Assembly: GCF_904849725.1 (NCBI RefSeq)
Contig: NC_058519.1
Coordinates: forward strand, 534,944,316 to 535,008,315
Length of the DNA: 64,000 nt
Direction: 5' to 3'
DNA from: Hordeum vulgare subsp. vulgare
Taxonomy: Eukaryota > Streptophyta > Magnoliopsida > Poales > Poaceae
Part shown: positions 47,669 to 57,337 of the stretch, one piece after another
Layout: the number at the start of each line of letters is the position of its first letter
Numbering within the stretch: position 1 is the stretch's first letter
Translations under genes and position numbers: made by a program
Notes under the pieces: generated by a model
What the model saw: the letters and a program-made list of their open reading frames with translations, nothing else
What the model was told of the DNA's origin: nothing
Database searches by the model: none

Positions 47669-47676
47669 TATATAAA
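47669..47676 (+). promoter_or_regulatory. TATA box of the copia solo LTR
   Basis: TATATAAA within CCCCCACTATATAAAGGGGG, directly downstream of the palindrome array. It fits the core promoter of the LTR. Confidence 0.65.
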
Positions 47677-48210
47677 GGGGGTCTTCTTCCCCCTTGGACT
47701 TATCCATCCGTTGAGCTCTTGTTCTATCTCCATTGTTGACATTCTTAGAGCTTGATTACTCTCTATCCCTCCAATGATTCTTGCTTGTTCTTGAGGGAAA
47801 AGAGAGAGGAGATCTAGATCCACATCTCCACCAATCACTTTCTCCTCTATGTGAGGGGAACCCCTTGGATCTTGATCTTGGAGTTCTTTGTGAGCTCCTT
47901 GTTCTTCCTCTCATATTTCTCCATAGCTTTTGTTGTTGTGGAGGGATTTGAGTGTGAGGGACTTGACCACTTCGTGTGTTCTTGCCATTGCATTAGTTGC
48001 ATCGGTTTGAGTTCTCCACGGTGATACGTGGAAGTGAGAAGTTGAGAAGCTTACTACCTTTGGTACTTAGTACCCTTGATATTGTACTTCGTGGATGCTT
48101 TGGCGTCCTAGAAGCTTGGTGGTGTCTCGGAGCTCAATCATTGTGGTGTGAAGCTCCGGGAAGCATCGGGGCCTCCAATAAGGTTGTGGAGATTGCCCCG
48201 AGCAATTTGT

Positions 48211-48351
48211 ACGGGTACCGGTAACCGCCCCCAAGGGTTGCCACGTGTACGGGTTCGGTGACCGCCCCCAAGGGTTGCCATTTGTACGGGTTCGGTGACC
48301 GCCCCCAAGGGTTGCCATTTGTACGGGTTCGGTGACCGCCCTCAAGGGTCC
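48211..48351 (+). repeat. 37-bp minisatellite, about 3.8 copies
   Basis: Units start at 48211 (38 bp), 48249, 48286 and 48323 with ACGGGTTCGGTGACCGCC and CAAGGGTTGCC. The last is partial. Units 2 and 3 are identical. Confidence 0.88.
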
Positions 48352-48777
48352 CTTAGTGGAATCACGGCATCTTGCATTGTGCGAGGGCGTGAGGAGATTA
48401 CGGTGGCCTTAGTGGCATCTTGGGGAGCATTGTGCCTCCACACCGCTCTAACGGAGATTAGCATCCGCAAGGGTGTGAACTTCGGGATACATCATCGTCT
48501 CCCCGTGCCTCGGTTATCTCTTACCCGAACCCTTTACTTATGCACTTTACTTTGTGATAGACATATTGTTTATTGTAATATATCTTGCTATCACTTAGTT
48601 GTTTATCTTGCTTAGCATAAGTTGTTGTTGCACATAGGTGAGCCTAGTTGTTTGTAGGTTTTGTGCTTGACATATTAAACATTAGTTTATTCCGCATTTG
48701 TTCAAGCCTTAACCTTATCTATTTTAAAGCGCCTATTCACCCCCCCCCCCCTCTAGGCGACATCCACGTCCTTTTCA

Positions 48778-49895
48778 TAGGGGACAGAACTCATCTTCTC
48801 TCTATCTGCTGCCGTGGTCGGCGACTGAGTCTTACTCAATCTCACACCTTGCAAAATTGGCAAGAACCCTTTCTTTGAGTTTTCCATATTGAGCTTCTTC
48901 AATATCTTGTCAAGGTATGTACTTTGCGAAAGACCTATGAGGCGTCTTGATCTATCTCTATAGATCTTGATGCCTAATATGTATGCAGCTTCTCCAAGGT
49001 CCTTCATTGAAAAACTTTTGTTCAAATAGGCCTTTATGCTCTCCAACATCTCTATATTATTCCCCATCAATAATATGTCATCCACATACAGTATGAGGAA
49101 AGCTACAGAGCTCCCACTCACTTTCTTGTACAGACAGGCTTCTCCGTAAACCCGTATGAACCCAAATGCTTTAATCACCTCATTAAAGCGAATGTTCCAA
49201 CTCCGAGATGCTTGCACCAGCCCATAGATGGAGAGCTGGAGCTTGCACACTTTGTTAGCACACTTAGGATCGACAAAACCTTCTGGTTGCATCATATACA
49301 ACTCTTCCTTAAGGTTCCCGTTAAGGAACGCTGTTTTGACGTCCATTTGCCAAATTTCATAATCATAAAAGGCGGCAATTGCTAACATGATTCGGACTGA
49401 TTTCAGCTTCGCTACGGGAGAGAAAGTCTCTTCGTAGTCAACTCCTTGAATTTGTCGAAAACCCTTTGCGACAAGTCGAGCTTTATAAACGGTTACATTA
49501 CCATTTGCATCAGTCTTCTTCTTGAAGATCCATTTATTTTCTATGGCTCGCCGGTCATCGGGCAAGTCCACCAAAGTCCATACTTTGTTCTCATACATGG
49601 ATCCTATCTCGGATTTCATAGCTTCAAGCCATTTGTTGGAATCCGGGCCCGCCATCGCTTCTTCATAGTTCGAAGGTTCACCGTTGTCTAACAACATGAT
49701 TTCCATCACAGGGTTGTCGTACCACTCTGGTGCGGAGCGTGCCCTTGTGGACCTTCGCGGTTCAGTAGTAACTTGATCCGAAGCTTCATGATCATCATCA
49801 TTAACTTCCTCTTCAGTTGGTATAGGCGCCACGGGAACAACTTCCCGTGCTGCGCTACTATCCTGTTCGAGAGGGGGTGTAATTACCTCATCAAG
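48778..49895 (-). pseudogene. pol: Reverse transcriptase of the BARE/WIS-like element
   Basis: The frame 49832-48753 holds the linker (EEEVNDDDHEASDQV), the RT start WTLVDLPDDRRAIENKWIFKKK, ARLVAKGFRQIQGVDYEETFSPV, the first catalytic Asp region WQMDVKTAFLNG and the catalytic box LYVDDILL. It then runs to SVPY, where the solo LTR interrupts (48777). RNase H continues at 45994. No stop is seen in the RT part, so this domain was recently functional. The real pol frame begins further upstream in gag. Confidence 0.92.
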
Positions 49896-50409
49896 TTATA
49901 CCTTCCTCCCACTTACTTCTTTCGAGAGAAACTCTTTCTCTAGAAAGGATCCGTTCTTGGCAACAAAGGTCTTACCTTCGGATCTCAGATAGAAGGTATA
50001 CCCAATAGTTTCCTTAGGGTATCCTATGAATACGCATTTCTCCGCTTTGGCTTCGAGCTTTTCTGGTTGAAGTTTCTTCACATAAGCATCGCAGCCCCAA
50101 ACTTTAAGAAACGACAACTTAGGTTTCTTGCCAAACCATAGTTCATACGGTGTCGTCTCAACGGATTTAGACGGTGCCCTATTTAAAGTGAATGCTGCAG
50201 TTTCTAATGCGTATCCCCAAAATGATAGCGGTAAGTCGGTAAGAGACATCATAGATCGTACCATAACTAATAAAGTGCGATTACGACGTTCAGACACTCC
50301 GTTGCGTTGCGGTGTGCCAGGCGGCGTCAGTTGTGAAACGATTCCACACTTCCTTAGGTGTGTGCCAAACTCGTGACTCAAATATTCTCCTCCACGATCA
50401 GATCGCAGA
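49896..50409 (-). pseudogene. pol: Integrase C-terminal half of the BARE/WIS-like element
   Basis: The frame 50381-49896 reads FGTHLRKCGIVSQLTPPGTPQRNGVSERRNRTL (catalytic Glu), SFWGYALETAAF, PYELWFGKKPKLSFLKVWGC and FLEKEFLSKEVSGRK. It ends in TAA at 49896-49898 where the Angela-like copy has a Glu codon. It joins the upstream integrase part after a single-base frameshift near 50410. Confidence 0.9.
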
Positions 50410-52087
50410 CATTTAATTTTCTGTCATGTTGATTCTCAACCTCACTCAGAAATTCCTTGAACTTTTCAAACATCTCAGATTTGTGCTTCATTAAGTAGAT
50501 ATACCCATACCTACTGAAATCATCGGTGAGAGTGAGAACATAACGATAGCCACCGCGAGCTTCAACGTTCATTGGACCACACACATCAGTATGTATTATT
50601 TCCAATAAGTCGGTTGCTCTCTCCATTATACCTGAGAATGGAGTCTTAGTCATCTTGCCCATGAGGCACGGTTCGCATGTGTCAAATGATTCAAAATCAA
50701 GAGACTCTAATAGTCCATCAGTATGGAGCTTCTTCATGTGCTTAACGCCGATATAACCAAGGCGGCAGTGCCACAAGTATGTGGGACAATCATTATCAAC
50801 TTTACATCTTTTGGTACTCACACTATGAATATGTGTAACATCACGATCGAGATTCATCAAGAATAAACCATTCACCAGCGGAGCATGACCATAAAACATA
50901 TCACTCATATAAATAGAACAACCATTATTCTCTGACTTAAATGAGTAGCCGTATCGCATTAAGCAAGACCCTGATACAATATTCATGCTCAAAGCTGGTA
51001 CTAAATAACAATTATTAAGGTTTAAAACTAATCCCGATGGTAGATGTACAGGTAGCATGCCGACGGCGATCACATCGACTTTGGAACCATTCCCCACGCG
51101 CATCGTCACCTCGTCCTTGGCCAGTCTTCGCTTATTCCGAAGTTCCTGCTTTGAGTTGCAAATGTGAGCAACAGCACCAGTATCAAATACCCAAGAGCTA
51201 CTACGAGCGCTGGTAAGGTACACATCAATAACATGTATATCCCATATACCTTTAACGTTGCTGACCTTCTTGTCCACTAAGTATTTGGGGCAGTTCCGCT
51301 TCCAGTGACCTTTTCCCTTGCAATAGAAGCACTCAGTCTCAGGCTTGGGTCCATTCTTTTTCTTCTTCCCGGCATCTGGCTTACCGGGCGCGGAAACAGC
51401 TTTGCCGTCTTTCTTGAAGTTCTTCTTACCCTTGCCTTTCTTGAAACTAGTGGTCTTGTTGACCATCAACACTTGATGCTCTTTCTTGATTTCTACTTCT
51501 GCAGACTTGAGCATCGAGTACAACTCGGGAATGGTCTTCTCCATCCCTTGCATGTTGTAGTTAAGCACAAAGCCTTTGTAGCTTGGTGGGAGAGACTGGA
51601 GGATTCTGTCTATTATAGCATCATCCGGAAGTTCGACTCCAAGTGAAGTCAGACGACCGTGTAACCCACACATTTTGAGTATGTGCTCACTGACAGAACT
51701 GTTCTCCTCCATCTTACAGCTAAAGAACTTGTCGGAGACTTCATATCTCTCGACACGGGCATGAGCTTGAAAAACTAGCTTCAGCTCCTGGAACATCTCA
51801 TATGCTCCGTGTTGCTCAAAACGCCTTTGGAGCCCCATTTCTAAATTGTACAACATGCCACACCTAACCAGAGAGTAGTCATCACTCCGCGTTTTCCAGA
51901 CGTTCAGAATGTCCTGGGCTGCTGCGGGAGCGGGAGGGTCACCTAGCGGCGCATCAAGGATATAAGCCTTTTTAGCTGCTTCAAGGATGAGCTTCAAGTT
52001 GCGAACCTAGTCCGCATAGTTGCTACCATCATCTTTCAGCTTGTTTTTCCCTAGGAATGCGTTGAAATTGAGGTTGACGTTGGCCAT
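50410..52087 (-). pseudogene. gag-pol: gag, protease and integrase N-terminus of the BARE/WIS-like element
   Basis: The natural start is ATG 52087 (MANVNLNFNAFLGKN). Codon 27 is TAG (52007-52009), where Trp is expected. The next 539 codons are open (51997-50378). They hold the gag core, a basic stretch (KKGKGKKNFKKDG), a zinc knuckle CFYCKGKGHWKRNC (about 51290-51330) and protease WVFDTGAVAHICNS (about 51155-51195). GAG-preintegrase, the HHCC zinc site (LWHCRLGYIGV ... CEPC) and the integrase core start (IIHTDVCGPM) follow. The frame is lost near 50410 by one base in an A-rich run. Gag forms capsid; protease cuts the polyprotein. Confidence 0.92.
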
Positions 52088-53341
52088 CTACAATATTTAT
52101 AAAGACAACTTTTAGACTAAGTTCACGACAATTAAGTTCACTTAATCAAATTAAGTATGAACTCCCACTTAAATTGACATCCCTCTAGTCATCTAAGTGA
52201 TACATGATCCATGTTGACTAACCCGTGTCCGATCATCACGTGAGACGGACTAGTCACCATGGTGAGCAACTTCATGTTGATCGTATTCAACCATACGACT
52301 CATGTTTTACCTTTCGATCTCTTGTATTCGAGGTCATGTCTGACATGCTAAGCTCGTTGAGTCAACCTAGGTGTTTCGCGTGTTTAAATCTGGCTTACAC
52401 CTGTTGTATGCGAACGTTAGAATCTATCACACCCGATCATCACGTGGTGCTTCGAGACAACGAACCTTCGCAACGGTGCACACTTAGGGGAATACGTTCT
52501 CAAAATTTTAAGAGGGATCATCTTATTATGCTACCGTCGTTCTAAGCAATAAGATGAAAAACATGATAAACATCACAATGCAATCATATAGTGACATGAT
52601 ATGGCCATTATCATCTTTGCCCTTTCGATCTCCATCTTCGGGCATCGCATGATCATCATCGTCACCGACGTGACACCATGATCTCCATCATCATGATCTC
52701 CATCATCGTGTCTCCGTGAAGTCGTCACGCCAACTACTACTATCACTACTACTATAGCTAACCGTTAGCAATGAAGTAAAAGTAGTAAGCACATGGCGTT
52801 GCATCTCATACAATAAATTAAGACAACTCCTATGGCTCCTGCCGGTTGTCATACTCATCGACATGCAAGTCGTGAAACCTATTAAAATAACATGATCATC
52901 TCATACATCTTACATGCAACATCACAACTTTGGCCATATCACATCACATGTCAAACCCTGCAAAAACAAGTTAGACGTCCTCTAATTGTTGTTGCAAGTT
53001 TTACGTGGCTGATTTGGGTTTCTAGGAAGAACGCCTTCTTACCTACGTGGCAGCCACAATGATGATATGCCAAAGCTATTTACCCTTCATAAGGACCCTT
53101 TTCATCAAATCCAATCCGACTAGAGTAGGAGAGACAGACACCCGCTAGCCACCTTTATGCACGGTGTGCATGTGTGTCGGTGGAACCAGTCTCACGTAAG
53201 CGTACGTGTAAAGTCGGTCCGGGCCGCTTCATCCCACAATACCGCCGGAAAAGAATAAGACTAGTAGCGGTAAGCAAATTGACAAATCATCGCCCACAAC
53301 TTTTGTGTTCTACTCGTGCATAGAATCTACGCGTAGAAAAC
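52088..53341 (-). other. Untranslated leader of the BARE/WIS-like element
   Basis: About 1.25 kb without a credible ORF, between primer site and gag. ATGATCTCCATCATC-type repeats at 52678-52710 mirror the GATGGAGATCA repeats of the Angela-like leader at 23873. Leader packaging and dimer signals are known for BARE, but I cannot place them here. Confidence 0.7.
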
Positions 53342-53356
53342 CTGGCTCAGATGCCA
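53342..53356 (-). other. Primer-binding site (initiator tRNA-Met type) of the BARE/WIS-like element
   Basis: The minus strand reads TGGCATCTGAGCCAG next to the 5' LTR (53358), close to the iMet complement TGGTATCAGAGC. Confidence 0.75.
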
Positions 53357-53357
53357 C

Positions 53358-55128
53358 TGTTGGGTAACGTAGCATAAATTCAAAATTTTCCTACGCATAT
53401 TCAGATCTTCCTATGGAGAGACCAGCAACGAGAGAGGGGTAAGAGCATCTTCATACCTTTGAAGATCGCTAAGCGGAAGCGTTACTAGAACGCGGTTGAT
53501 GGAGTCGTACTCGCAGCGATTCGGATCGCGGTGTGATTCGATCTATTGCCGAACTACGGCACCTCCGCGTTCAACACACGTGCAGCCCGGTGACGTCTCC
53601 CGCACCTTGATCCAGAAAGGAGGAGGGAGAGGTTGGGGAAGAACTCCAGCAGCACGACGGCGTGGTGTCGATGGAGAGACGAGGTCTCCCGGCAGGGCTT
53701 CGCCAAACACCGGCAGAGAGGAGGAGGAAGAAGGGCAGGGCTGCGCCAAGAGAGAGAGAGAAAACCGTATCCAAAACAGCCCCGAAACCTCAAAATATAT
53801 AGGGGGAGGGGGAGGGGGTGCAGCCCTTAGGGTTCCCACCCCCAAGGGGTGCGGCAGCCCCAGATGGGAGAGGGGGCGGCGACCAGGGCACGGAGGAGGG
53901 GTGGTGCGCACCCCTCGTGGGCCTTAGGCCCACCTGGCTTAGGGTTTGCCCCCCCCCCTTCCGTCTCCCCTGCGCATTGGGCTGAGTGGGGAGGCGCACC
54001 AGCCCACCTAGGGGCTGGTTCCCTCCCCCACTTGGCCCACCTTTCCTCCCGGGGTCGTTGCCCCCCTTTGGTGGACCCCTGGTCCATATCCGGTGGTCCC
54101 GATACGTTACCGGTGATGCCCGAAACACTTTCGGTGTCTGAAACGATCCGTCATATATATCAATCTTTACCTCCGGACCATTACGGAGCTCCTCGTGACT
54201 TCCGGGATCTCATCCGGGACTCGAACAACTTTCGGTAACCTCATATTACAATTCCCTATAACTCTAGCGTCACCGAACCTTAAGTGTGTAGACCCTACGG
54301 GTTCGGGAGACAGGCAGACATGACCGAGACACCTCTCTGGACAATAACCATCAGCGGGGTCTGGATACCCATGGTGGATCCCAGTTGCTCCACAATGATC
54401 TCATTGGATGAACCACGATGTCAAGGATTCAATCAATCCCGTATACGATTCCCTTTGTCTATCGGTATAGAACTTGCCCGAGATTCGATCGTCGGTATAC
54501 CTATACCTTGTTCAATCTCATTACCGGTAAGTCTGTTTACTCGTTCCGTAGCAAGTCATCATGTGACTAACTCCTTAGTCACATTGAGCTCATGATGATG
54601 TTCTACCGAGTGGGCCCAGAGATACCTCTCCGTCACACGGAGTGACAAATCCCGATCTCGATTCGTACCAACCCAACAGACACTTTCAGAGATACCCGTA
54701 GTGCACCTTTATAGTCACCTAGTTACATTGTGACGTTTGATACACCCAAAGCACTCCTACGGTATCCGGGATTTGCACAATCTCACGGTCGAAGGAAAAG
54801 ATACTTGACATTAGAAAAGCTTTAGCATACGAACAATACGATCTAGTGTTATGCTTAGGATTGGGTCTTGTCCATCACATCATTCTCCCAATGATGTGAT
54901 CCCGTTATCAATGACATCTAATGCCCATGATTAGGAAACCATGATTGTCTATTGACTAACGAGCTAGCCAACTAGAGGCTTGCTAGGGACACATTGTGAT
55001 CTATTTATTCACACATGTATTACTATTTCCTGTTAATACAATTATAGCATGAACAATAGACGATTATCATGAACAAGGAAATATGATACTAACCATTTTA
55101 TTATTGCCTCTAGGGCATATTTCCAACA
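53358..55128 (-). repeat. 5' LTR of the BARE/WIS-like element
   Basis: TGTTGGGTAACGTAGC to ATTTCCAACA on +; 1771 bp; matches 43550-45284. It has a 39-bp class insertion near 53706-53745 that the other LTR lacks (CACCGGCAGAGAGGAGG region). The TATA-like run at 53794-53801 is AAATATATA versus CTATATATA in the 3' LTR. Confidence 0.92.
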
Positions 55129-56191
55129 ATGTTCTGGTGCCCTGCCGGAGGGGGGATTCGAATAACGAGGGCTTCTTCATCAACACCATGACCTCTCCGA
55201 TGATGCGTGAGTAGTTCACCATAGACCTACGGGTCCATAGCTAGTAACTAGATGGCTTCTTCTCTATCTGGGATCTTCAATACAAAGTTCTCCACGATCT
55301 TCATGGAGATCTATCCGATGTAATCTTCTTTTGCGGTGTGTTTGTCGAGATCCAATGAATTGTGGATTTATAATCAGATTATCTATGAATCTTATTTGAG
55401 TTTCTTCTGATCTCTCTTATACATGATTTAATATCCTTGTAATTCTCTTCGAGTTGTGGGTTTTGTTTGGCCAACTAGATCTATGATTCTTGCAATGGGA
55501 GAAGTGCTTGGTTTTGGGTTCATACCGTGCGTTGACCTCACCCAGTGACAGAAGGGGTAGCGAGTCACGCATCTTGTTGTTGCCATCAAGGGTAAAAAGA
55601 TGGGGTTCTCATCATTGGTTTGAGATTATCCCTCTACATCATGTCATCTTGCTTAAGGCGTTACTCTGTTCGTCATGAACTCAATACACTAGATGCATGC
55701 TAGATAGCGGTCGATGTGTGGAGTAACAGTAGTAGATGCAGAAAGTATCGGTCTACTTGTCTCGGACGTGATGCCTATATGTATGATCATTGCCTTAGAT
55801 ATAGTCATGACTTTGCGCGGTTCTATCAATTGTTTGACAGTAATTTGTTTACCCACCATCATATTTGCTATTTTGAGAGAAGCCTCTAGTGAACACTATG
55901 GCCCGCGGGTCTACTCCACACCATATTTTCAGCCTTACACTTTTTACTTCGTTGCACTTTCCGCCTTCAGATCTCACTTTGCGAACAATCTTGTAGGGAT
56001 TGACAACCCCTTTGAAGTGTTGGGTGCAAGCTCGTTTGTGTTTGCGCAGGTACTCTGGACTTGACGAGACCCTCCTGCTGGATCGATACCTTGGTTCTCA
56101 AACTGAGGGAAATACTTACTGCTCCTTTGCTGCATCACCCTTTCCTCTTCAAGGGAAAAACCAACGCAACCAAGTCTCCGTCAACGTGTCA
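55129..56191 (+). repeat. 5' LTR of element C, right part
   Basis: It resumes after the BARE/WIS-like element with the ATGTT duplication and ends CAACGTGTCA. Frames such as 55714-56064 have no known content. Confidence 0.82.
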
Positions 56192-56196
56192 ATTTC

Positions 56197-56352
56197 TGGC
56201 GCTGTTGTTTGAGAAGTAGCAAGAAGAATTTCTCGCGCCGTTGCCAGGAAAGGACTTTTGTTGCCGTAGCAGAAGAATTTCTGGCACCGTTGCCGGGAAG
56301 GACTTTTGTTGCCGTAGTAGAAGAATTTCTGACACCGTTGCTGGGGAGGAAG
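56197..56352 (+). repeat. Primer-binding-site array of element C
   Basis: The regular site next to the LTR (TGGCGCTGTTG, 56197) is degenerate. It is followed by three near-tandem units of 48-49 bp starting at 56223, 56272 and 56320. Each has GAAGAATTTCT plus a version of the tRNA-Asp complement (for example GGCACCGTTGCCGGGAAGGA). Four primer-site-like words occur in about 150 bp. Confidence 0.82.
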
Positions 56353-57337
56353 ATCAAGTCAAGAACTCATCCAAGTAGGTGTCGCAAACTCATCTCTTGC
56401 ATTTATTTTGTTTGCCAGTTGCCTCTCGTTTTCCTCTCCCCCACTTCACCAATTTGCCTTTTTCGTTTGCCTTTTCCGTTTGCCTTTTCGTTCGCCCTTT
56501 TCTCTTGCTGGCTTTCTGTTTGCTTGTGTTGCCATGTGCCTTCAATATGCTTGCATCTTCGCTTGCTGAAAACCTAGTGATATGGATCCTCATCCACTTG
56601 CTAATCTCTTTAAGAGATCCAATTATGTTGATCCAATTCTAGTGAGTTGAGTGCACTTGACTTTCTCTATGGAGTTTTGCTTGAGATGTGTGAATCTGAA
56701 AATCGTGATGAGGAAATTTATGAAGTGATTCACGAGGGCTCCTTGAATGAAAAGCATGATTGCAATGTTTTCACTATAAATTCTATTAGTGACAATCATG
56801 CTAAAAATATGCAAAACCCTAAGCTTGGGGATGCTAGTTTTTTATGTCCACTACTTGTTGCAATGATCATAATGAATATGATATTTGCAATAATATTGAA
56901 AGTGGGTTTGGAGAAGTCATGACTTCAGTTGATGATAATCCCACTATTTTTGAAGAGTGTTAACTTTGCATGCATGTGGATCATGAAAATAATATCCCTT
57001 GTGATAGCTATATTGTTGAATTTGATTATGATCCCACATGTAATTGCTATGAGAGAGGAAAATATTGTGGTAGAAACTTTCATGTTACCAAATTACCTCT
57101 CATTATGTTGATATTGCTATTGTCTCTTTCTTCTTCCTTGCATTTGGTAACTATTGGTTGTCTTGCCAATTTGTTTTCCTATAAAATGCCTATGCATAGG
57201 AAGTATGTTAGACTTAGATGTGATTTTCACATGCTTTATGATGCTCTCGTTGTGCTTCAATTCTTGTCTTTTGTGTGAGCATCATTGAATTATCAATGCC
57301 TAGCTAAGGGCGTTAAACAATAGCGCTTGTTGGGAGG
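56353..57337 (+). other. Internal region of element C, left part
   Basis: A short frame starts at 56582 (MDPHPLANLFKRSNY) and stops after 22 codons. Longer frames (56647-56922, 56929-57111) are hydrophobic by base composition and show no gag or pol motif. AAGCTTGGGGATG occurs at 56821-56833, a copy of the polypurine tract word. It looks non-coding. Confidence 0.6.
57333..57337. repeat. Target-site duplication of unit D (GGAGG)
   Basis: GGAGG precedes TGTAGCGACC and an identical GGAGG follows GATGTTACA at 60602-60606. Confidence 0.88.

Larger units (their letters stand above)
45995..48777 (+). repeat. Copia solo LTR inserted in RT, with internal repeat arrays
   Basis: It starts TGTTGGAGCATATATC and ends in a C-run, CTCTAGGCGACATCC and CTTTTCA, the usual 3' end of a group of Triticeae copia LTRs. 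Perfect TAGGG duplications flank it (45990-45994, 48778-48782). It is 2783 bp with no internal domain. It contains a 204-bp tandem duplication, a palindrome array, a TATA box, a 37-bp minisatellite and a 12-base C tract. Confidence 0.88.
43550..55128 (-). mobile_element. BARE/WIS-like Ty1/copia element, near complete, interrupted
   Basis: LTRs at 43550-45284 (3') and 53358-55128 (5'), primer site, leader, gag, protease, integrase, RT, RNase H and polypurine tract, all on the minus strand; 11.6 kb including a 2.8-kb solo LTR. It is the best preserved copia element here. It has only a TAG in gag (52007-52009), one single-base frameshift in integrase (about 50410), a TAA after integrase (49896-49898) and the insertion at 45995. 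Confidence 0.94.

Noticed and set aside
53496..54238. ORFs on both strands in the BARE/WIS-like LTR
   Set aside because: Same frames appear broken in the other LTR of the element; not conserved as protein.
55714..56577. ORFs of 116 and 122 codons at the end of the element C LTR
   Set aside because: They cross the LTR end and the primer-site array, so they cannot be a conserved gene.
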